DNA of 64,000 nt from Przewalskia tangutica (taxonomy: Eukaryota > Streptophyta > Magnoliopsida > Solanales > Solanaceae). The notes beneath the pieces were generated by a model. That model saw only the letters and a program-made list of their open reading frames with translations, had not been told where the DNA came from and ran no database searches. A program made the position numbers and the translations under genes. Positions 58,026 through 64,000 of the stretch are shown piece by piece. Position 1 is the first letter of the stretch; every line of letters starts with the position of its first letter. The stretch spans positions 145,784 to 209,783 of the forward strand of contig JAQGDG010000277.1 of NCBI GenBank assembly GCA_029844215.1, given 5' to 3'.

Positions 58026-59560
58026 GAAACGATGTCTTTTGACATGAGTTTTAAATAATAAGAATCTTGAAGTATTTCAAAAAAAGAATTATAGATCGTT
58101 TTGAAAAAGAGTAATGCTTAGTTTTAAAAGCTTAAGGAGTTATGCTAGCTTTATGGAAGTTAGTTATAATGACTTAAGAGAGGAATAAAAGGAGCAGTTT
58201 ACTTAATTGTTTATGAAAGCTGTATTGATTTGAGAAATGAGAATAAGTATCGAACAAACCCGCTATAGCGCTAATAAAGGAAAATGTATTGAATAATTAA
58301 TTATATTAAAACCAGTAGAAACCTCACATCTGCATAGAAAGCTAAGATAAGACAAAATTGTATTACATTTCCTAGATCATGTTTGCTTTAATAAGGTTGT
58401 TATAAACAAGAATAAACTACTCATGCCATAAGATATATATTTACTCGATTTTGTTAAAAGAAGAAATTCGTTGTTAAGTGATTAGGACTATTAAGCTATG
58501 AAATCTTTAAAATAAAGAGGCGTAAGTATTTAAAAATATACCTTCAACTTTTGGAAAAGAATGTTGTTACTTGACCTTAAAAGGAAAATGTGTTGGTTTA
58601 AAATAAAGGCATGGTATTATGCCTTAATCTCTGTTTAAAGAGGTTTAAATGTTATGCAGCATGGATGGGATGGTAGCGGGACATGTATTCCATCCCGATT
58701 CTTTCAGAGTCCAGTGGGATGGGCGGGACATGTATTCCATCCCGATTCTTTCTGAGAGTCCCGTAGGATGGGCGGGACATGTATGTCCAGTATGATTCTT
58801 TCTGCCAGTCCCGTGGGATGGGTAGATACGTGTATGCCTCCTGCGATTCCACCAAGTGTCCCGTAGGATGAAGTAGAGACATGTTATCCACGTATCATCT
58901 ACGATTTATACCTAGGCTGCCGTGATGAGGAAGGAAGAGTTCAGCGGGCGTGAGGATGACTTTGAGAGTGAGTCACTGCCCGGCTTGACATATTACTTTT
59001 TTATGTTATGGCCCGTTGAGTTTGGTTACTCATCCCATGTCTCCTGTTTTATATATTATTATGATTTCGATTTATAGTATTTTCGATTTCCACATACTTG
59101 GTACTGCATTATGCTCTGACCTCGCCCGAGCTGCGTTCCATCTTGCATGAGTTGAAGTACGCGATTGTTGATCCTCTTTCATGGAGTCCTGATTCGAGCG
59201 TTTTGGGAAGCTCTGGTGTCTCGGAAACTTATCTTTAGTATAGTCCTGTCGTTGTATGAGTCTCTTACATTCGTGAGAGAGTATGGCGTAGAGTCTATCC
59301 TGTCGTTCATTCTCTCTATTCTCTTAGAAGTGCATGAAATCTTTTGTTGTAGAGCAGGGGTTTGTAAAGGATATGGCCCTGTTCGAAATTTTTTATATAT
59401 ATATCTTAGAAAGGCAGCACTCTCAGAGATAAAACTGTATTTCTCACTTCATATTGTTTCATGTATTGTTTATATTCATTTGGTTACTCTACGATGTTAA
59501 TAATCTCTTGAGGTGCGGGTAAGGCCTGGGTGATCACGAACGAATTGGTCGTGAAATACA
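58026..59560 (+). repeat. LTR-c of element C, remainder
   Basis: Resumes GATGTCTTTTGACATGAG, where other LTRs have AATGTCTTTTGACTTAAG, and runs to a worn terminus near 59560. Contains a private 50-bp tandem array (58667-58895). Its middle (CAAACCCGCTATAGCGCTAATAAAGG) resembles the F/G LTR class, while its first part resembles the B/E class, so LTR-c looks like a hybrid. Confidence 0.75.
58667..58895 (+). repeat. Tandem minisatellite in LTR-c, about 48-50 bp x 5
   Basis: Units of GGGATGGGCGGGACATGTAT followed by TCCATCCCGATTCTTTC and AGAGTCCCGT; the first two copies are near identical, later ones decay. Unique to this LTR. Confidence 0.88.
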
Positions 59561-61751
59561 CTTTATCCTAGCGCTGATATTTGTGAAATATATTTAGTCG
59601 CGGTGAAGCCTTGCGTGTGTTTAAAGGAAGTTGATTTTCCTTTTATTGTCCTTGACTTGATTCCAAGAGATTAAGTGACTTGTTATATGAAATATTAAGG
59701 ACTTGGTTTGTATTAAGCAGTTGTGAAACAGCTTTTATGAGAAATGGGTACTTAGGTTTTAAAAAGGAATAATATTATATTGATTTGGAAATGAGAATAA
59801 ATGCTGTGAACAAACCAGCTGCCGGCGTTAATTAAAAGGAAAATGTATTGACTAATTAATTACTATTAAAACCCGGTGAAACCTCCAAATGCATAGAAAT
59901 TAAGATAAGACAAAATTGTATTAGATTTCTAGATATAATGCATTTGTTTTAATAAGAATCATTATAAACGAGAAGCATTAATTTTCTTAAATTTCCAAAG
60001 TAAGGAACTTGATTTCTAAAAGAAAGAGACTTGAAAGGAATTGAAGAGTTTTGGTTTAAAAAGAAAGACATTAGGTTTTGTCTTAAATTGGTTTGAAACA
60101 TAAAGTGTCATATTATAACGACTTTATGAAAACAAAGAATGGTTTTATCATTAGTTTTAAAATGGTAACTTGACTTTAAAAGGAGAAGTGTTTTGGTCTA
60201 AAAAGAAGGCATAGTATTGTCTTAATTTGGTTTAAAGGAAAGTATGGAAGTTGTTTTTACGTTTTACTTAAAATGTTAGTCACTCTATTTTTGATAATCA
60301 CGGGCGTCGGGTGACCAGCTGTAAAGAAATAGATCTTAAAAAGAATTTAACGTCACAGTAGTGACTTTGAGGTTAAAACCTGGACTTTGGCGCCGACCTA
60401 GAAAGTACGCTTGGAGTTGTGTGTAACTTGCCTATGTTTGCGTGCTTGATAGCCTTGTAAATCTTAATATTGTATTCCTATCTGCCAGCGTCTCTCGATG
60501 GGCTTGGTGATTTATTATGATCTTACTTGGGCGTCACGAAACATTGTGAACGCGCATTTACGAGTCTGTTCTGCGATTCTTCTTCGGCATGGTAGCTGCT
60601 CCGTGGGGTTTCACGAATGGTCGATGCTTGGTAGCCAGTATCATTGGTGCTTTCTGCGTACTTGCCGAGGGTAGTGGGCGGATTAAACGGTATCTGGTAG
60701 TTAGCCTTAGCCCGTACTTTCGTAGATTCAGTTTATGATGGAAGTCTAAGTGATTGATCTTGGTATCTGGTAGTTAGTCTTGATACGTGCCCCTTACAGA
60801 AGCGGTACATTAAGCGCGGGTGGCAGTATCACAGTAGTTAGCTTTTCGTCGCACTTGCCAGGTACGACCGTAGTAAGGTTATATAGTTTGTTGCAGGCTA
60901 CGGCTTTGGTATATAGTAGTTGGCTTCGTACTTGCCGTCCCGAGTTGATGATCACGGCTTTGAGTATCACAGTAGTTGCATTGTATTACTTTCCAGGCGT
61001 CTGATTTTTAGGACATAGGTGGGACACAGTGTTGTGCATGCTGTCCTCACTTGGTGTGGTTCTATACGTGGGCTAGCCGCGATGAGGGAAGGTGTTCCAC
61101 CGAGCATGATTGATAGTGTTGCGGAGCATGAGACCATGGATTATATTTGGGTATTGATGACTTTGAGGCGTGAGTCACGACAGCGTATTTGCTTACATAT
61201 TATATACTTTATGTAGTTTGGATTATCATGCTATGTCTCTTGTTTTATATAGACTACTACTGATTTCATTTCACGGTATTTTGATTTCCGCCCAGCTTGG
61301 TACTGTTGTGCTTGACCTCGCCCGGGGCTGCGTTCATCACCGCGAGGTAGAGAGTCTGCATCCGGTTGTTGATCCTCGCTCGTAGGATCACGATTCGAGC
61401 GTGATTGGGCTCCGTTTCTCGGAGGCTTATCTTTTGGTATGTTTCCACCCGAGTTGTAGAGTTGCTTCTTACATTCGGGGTATGCCAGCGAGGCCACAAT
61501 AAAGTCATAGTTATTGTTACACTCTTAGGGAGTGCTGTAACAATGCTTGTTGTGGGCGGGTTGTAAAGGATGTCCACTATTCAGAATTTCTGTATATTTA
61601 TGCAAAAGGCAGCCGTTTTAGATTGCTTTATTTTAACTTTTATCTTGTTTAAATATCGTATGTTTTATTTAATTTGGTTTTCTACGATGTTGTATCATTT
61701 AGGGTGCCGGGGGTAAGAGCACCGATCGGGCCAGTAATTGGTGGCATTGAC
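59561..61751 (+). repeat. LTR H: right half of an outer LTR
   Basis: Starts in the middle of an LTR: CTTTATCCTAGCGCTGATAT aligns with the CTTCCTATACTTCGAGCATGATAT segment of the others. It ends at GGTAAGAGCACC...GGCATTGAC (61751). The left half lies outside the window, beyond the D/C unit. No PBS follows, so it is a 3' or solo LTR. More diverged than A-G. Confidence 0.75.
60595..61010 (+). repeat. Irregular tandem repeats in LTR H
   Basis: About six worn copies of a unit of roughly 70-90 bp with GGTATCTGGTAGTTAGCCTT and TACTTGCCG. Located where LTR-b and LTR-c have their own, different arrays. Confidence 0.65.
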
Positions 61752-63541
61752 GATCTTAATACTCGATGTGTTACTGTAAGCATACTCTTGATGTGAAACG
61801 AGGTCTTGAACAACAGAAAAATTAGAGAAGCCTTGTTCTTATTGACAAATAGCTCTAAATTTCTCTACCTATCACACTATAAAAATTTGTAGTTTTGATC
61901 CTTTATTCAGAGAGACTTTGCTTAGAGTTCTCTTTAGGTATTATAAGGTTATCTCGATGAAAGATTCCGGAAAAAGCGGCGTTTTGTGTAGTAGTACTTA
62001 GAAGCGACTTGGAGTTCTTCAACTTTGAAGTTGGAACTTGGTCTCGGTTCTTCATAGGCTTCTAAAGGAGTGCTGGGCCGGATTTGAACATAAGGAGAAG
62101 AATAAAATTTCTAAAGCGCGACTTTGGATCTTGGAAATTTGAGGCTTATAAAAATTATAAATCTTGTCAGTTTGGTAATTATAGTTACTTATTGTTGTAA
62201 TATGGATATTATGAAAGCATGAAGGATGTTTAGTATGAAGTTGATAAATTATATTGGCTGTGGAACCTAATCGCCCAATATTTAGCCTTAAGATTGAATT
62301 CAAGTTGATTACATTATTTAGTTTAAAATGCGTGTTATATAAAGAAGAAATTGTAGTTGTTGAAGTTGTTTTATGACTATATAACATGTTAGACCTTGAA
62401 CAGATTTGGAAAGAATTGAAAGACTTAGAGTTGTTGGTTATAAGTTTCATTGAGAATGGCTTGGATTGCCTGAAACTCACTTGATGGGTATGGGGTGGAA
62501 TTTTACCGTATTGTGGCGATGTAATCACTGTTTGATTATTTGAGCCTTAAGTAATGGCGTGTTGGTTGTATGTTAGGCGTGAAAAGGTGGCAAGTATGTA
62601 GAAAGCGAAAGGAAGTGTTGCTGATTTTACAGTAGAATTGAGGCGGTATGCTTGGTATTATTCTCGTTAGAACTGAAATTGATAGTGCGTGTTGTGACCA
62701 TTATAGGTTGACAATTCCTCGTCTGCAGTATTAGAAGGCAGCTTGTGGATTTGGCGAAAGGTATGCTTGAACTATCCTCTTACAACATGTTCATAGGAGC
62801 AAAAGAAAGTATGTCTTCTTCATTAAAATGATCCGTTCTTTTATTTGTATTTGGATTGCGAAAATGAGTACATTACATGTACTTTCTTGATTGTACCTTG
62901 ATGTTTTAATTATAGTTGTATAATCATTGCCTTAGTAGAAGTTTTGGATTCTTAAGTGAAAGTATTTTACTTAAAGTACATAGAGTCTTGAAAAGTGGTT
63001 TCAAATCTTTGGCTGAGTACCTTAATTCCAAAACCTAAAGGTCATTATAATGACTTTGGGAGTCAAGAGTGATTTACTTACTTGTTTAAAAAGAGGAGAG
63101 TGGCGTGATTTAAGTAACTTGTTTTAGAGGTGTGAGTTACTTGAGGTTTAAAAGTAGAAGAAACTTGTTTCCCAAATATTAGAGACTTGTAGTATTTTGA
63201 AAGTTGAACTTGATTTATAAGTATACGCGTGCTTGGTTCTAATAATATAAGTCTCTTGGTTATAAAGAATGGATATGTCTAAACACATACAAGGGTTATA
63301 GCAGTTTATGGGAAGTTGGTTACTCTTGACTTTATGGAAGGTTAAAGTATACATTTTGATTAATGGGCATAAGTTGCTAGATTGTGAAAATTTGAAGTCA
63401 TGATTTCAAGCTTTGAAATAGGTTTTCATAGTAACTTACTTGAAAAATAGACATGCCTTGACCCCTCACGGGTGTTAGTATCATGGGGTTTTACATAAAT
63501 GAGTCAACTAAAAAAAGAGATATAAATACGTGGTACTTAGG
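61752..63541 (+). repeat. Element I: old diverged LTR fragment
   Basis: AT-rich and without a convincing gene. Weak matches to LTR middles: GCTTATAAAAATTATAAATCTTGTC near 62143, ATTATAGGTTGACAATTCCTCG near 62701, and TTATGGGAAGTTGGTTACTC near 63306. A possible TATA sequence is CTATAAAAA near 61890. Probably the oldest LTR and the target of H. The 158-aa minus-strand frame here is low-complexity. Confidence 0.5.
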
Positions 63542-64000
63542 TGTCATGAACCAGGAGCGTGTTTGGTGCCTACAGGCATATACACCTAACAACCACGGTA
63601 AATGGAATTTAAATAACATATTTTTTTCCAGTTATGCAGCGAGGCAAAGCGAAAGAGAGCGCCATATATTATATAAACAAAAAGACACTATACTGTACAT
63701 GGGTCAATCCCTTATATGAATCTGGACCTCTGTGTATAGAACCTATGGCGGGACAAGGCCACATGTACCATAAGCGTACAAAGCTTTGTCTTGAAAGAAC
63801 TTATACCGAAAAGATAAACTCCCGAGACGAAGGAGCTATCCAAAAACTACGGCGGTCCTACACCCCGATCACCAAACAACGTGACCTAAACTGCGGCGTG
63901 AGCAAGCGGCCACGAAGGAGGTCGATGCGAAGAATGTACCAGTATGTGAAGCGATGAAATCTTGTAATGAAATCATAATAGTCTAAACAACACGGAGACA
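63542..64000 (-). repeat. LTR J: start of a minus-strand LTR, truncated by window
   Basis: Starts TGTCATGAACC, with the GGTGCCTACAGGCA block inside the first 45 bases. Further on, ATGGCGGGACAAGG, CTGCGGCGTGAGCAAGCGGCCACGAAGG and AATGAAATCATAATAGTCTA match the beginnings of F's LTRs (about 34155-34430 and 49340-49560). No PBS precedes it, so it is likely the 3' LTR of a minus-strand element continuing to the right. Confidence 0.75.

Noticed and set aside
60595..61010. Possible CRISPR or satellite array
   Set aside because: Copies are irregular and worn, with no spacer pattern; better explained as an LTR-internal minisatellite.
62052..62528. 158-aa minus-strand open frame
   Set aside because: Low-complexity Asn/Ser/Ile/Thr-rich translation of AT-rich DNA, with no motif and no codon signal.
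1..64000. A novel defence, biosynthetic or other host gene system
   Set aside because: All recognisable coding sequence is retrotransposon gag or pol, and no host-type gene structure was found on either strand.

Overview
This window looks like plant (angiosperm, probably eudicot) heterochromatin built almost entirely from nested LTR retrotransposons of one Ty3/Gypsy superfamily group. I found no host gene, rRNA, tRNA or CRISPR array. The assignment rests on repeated LTR ends (TGTTATACCCG... to ...TGACA), primer-binding sites resembling the initiator-Met tRNA PBS (TGGTATCAGAGC), purine tracts before the 3' LTRs, and broken but recognisable gag, protease, reverse transcriptase, RNase H and integrase sequence. 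The C-terminal segment ending in a YPHLF-type chromodomain points to a chromovirus, most likely the Tekay/Del clade. Species cannot be named from the sequence. Layout, outermost to innermost: element I (old LTR, 61752-63541) contains LTR H (right half, 59561-61751). H is interrupted by a composite D/C unit that enters from the left edge: LTR-a 1-382, gag-only interior D to 2698, LTR-b 2699-6038, interior C 6039-6945 and 26252-28122, LTR-c 28123-29364 and 58026-59560. Element B (+, 6946-26246) sits in the gag of C with a perfect 5-bp target duplication TATAC. Element A (-, 16192-26009) sits in B's 3' LTR. Element E (-, 29365-58025) sits in LTR-c. Element F (-, 33900-52412) splits the pol of E. 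Element G (+, 37757-47019) sits in the 3' interior of F. J (-, from 63542) is a further LTR running off the right edge. At its deepest the stack has six layers (I, H, C/D, E, F, G). Two structural classes share the same ends. A, B and E have about 2.4-2.5 kb LTRs and about 4.8-5.1 kb interiors with gag, PR, RT, RH, IN and chromodomain: the autonomous design. C, D, F and G have about 2.3-2.8 kb interiors with gag; PR, RT, RH and the chromodomain are missing. Where their LTRs are complete (LTR-b, F, G) these are 3.3-3.6 kb. C, F and G keep a worn integrase C-terminal remnant. This matches the TR-GAG type of non-autonomous element, and they probably depended on A/B/E-like relatives for enzymes. 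No gag or pol frame is intact. Some of this is ageing, but the density of small indels, often at CTG/CAG versus CG-like spots, also suggests uncorrected long-read error. Gene calls are therefore given as pseudogenes with approximate ends, and insertion dating from these bases would be unreliable.
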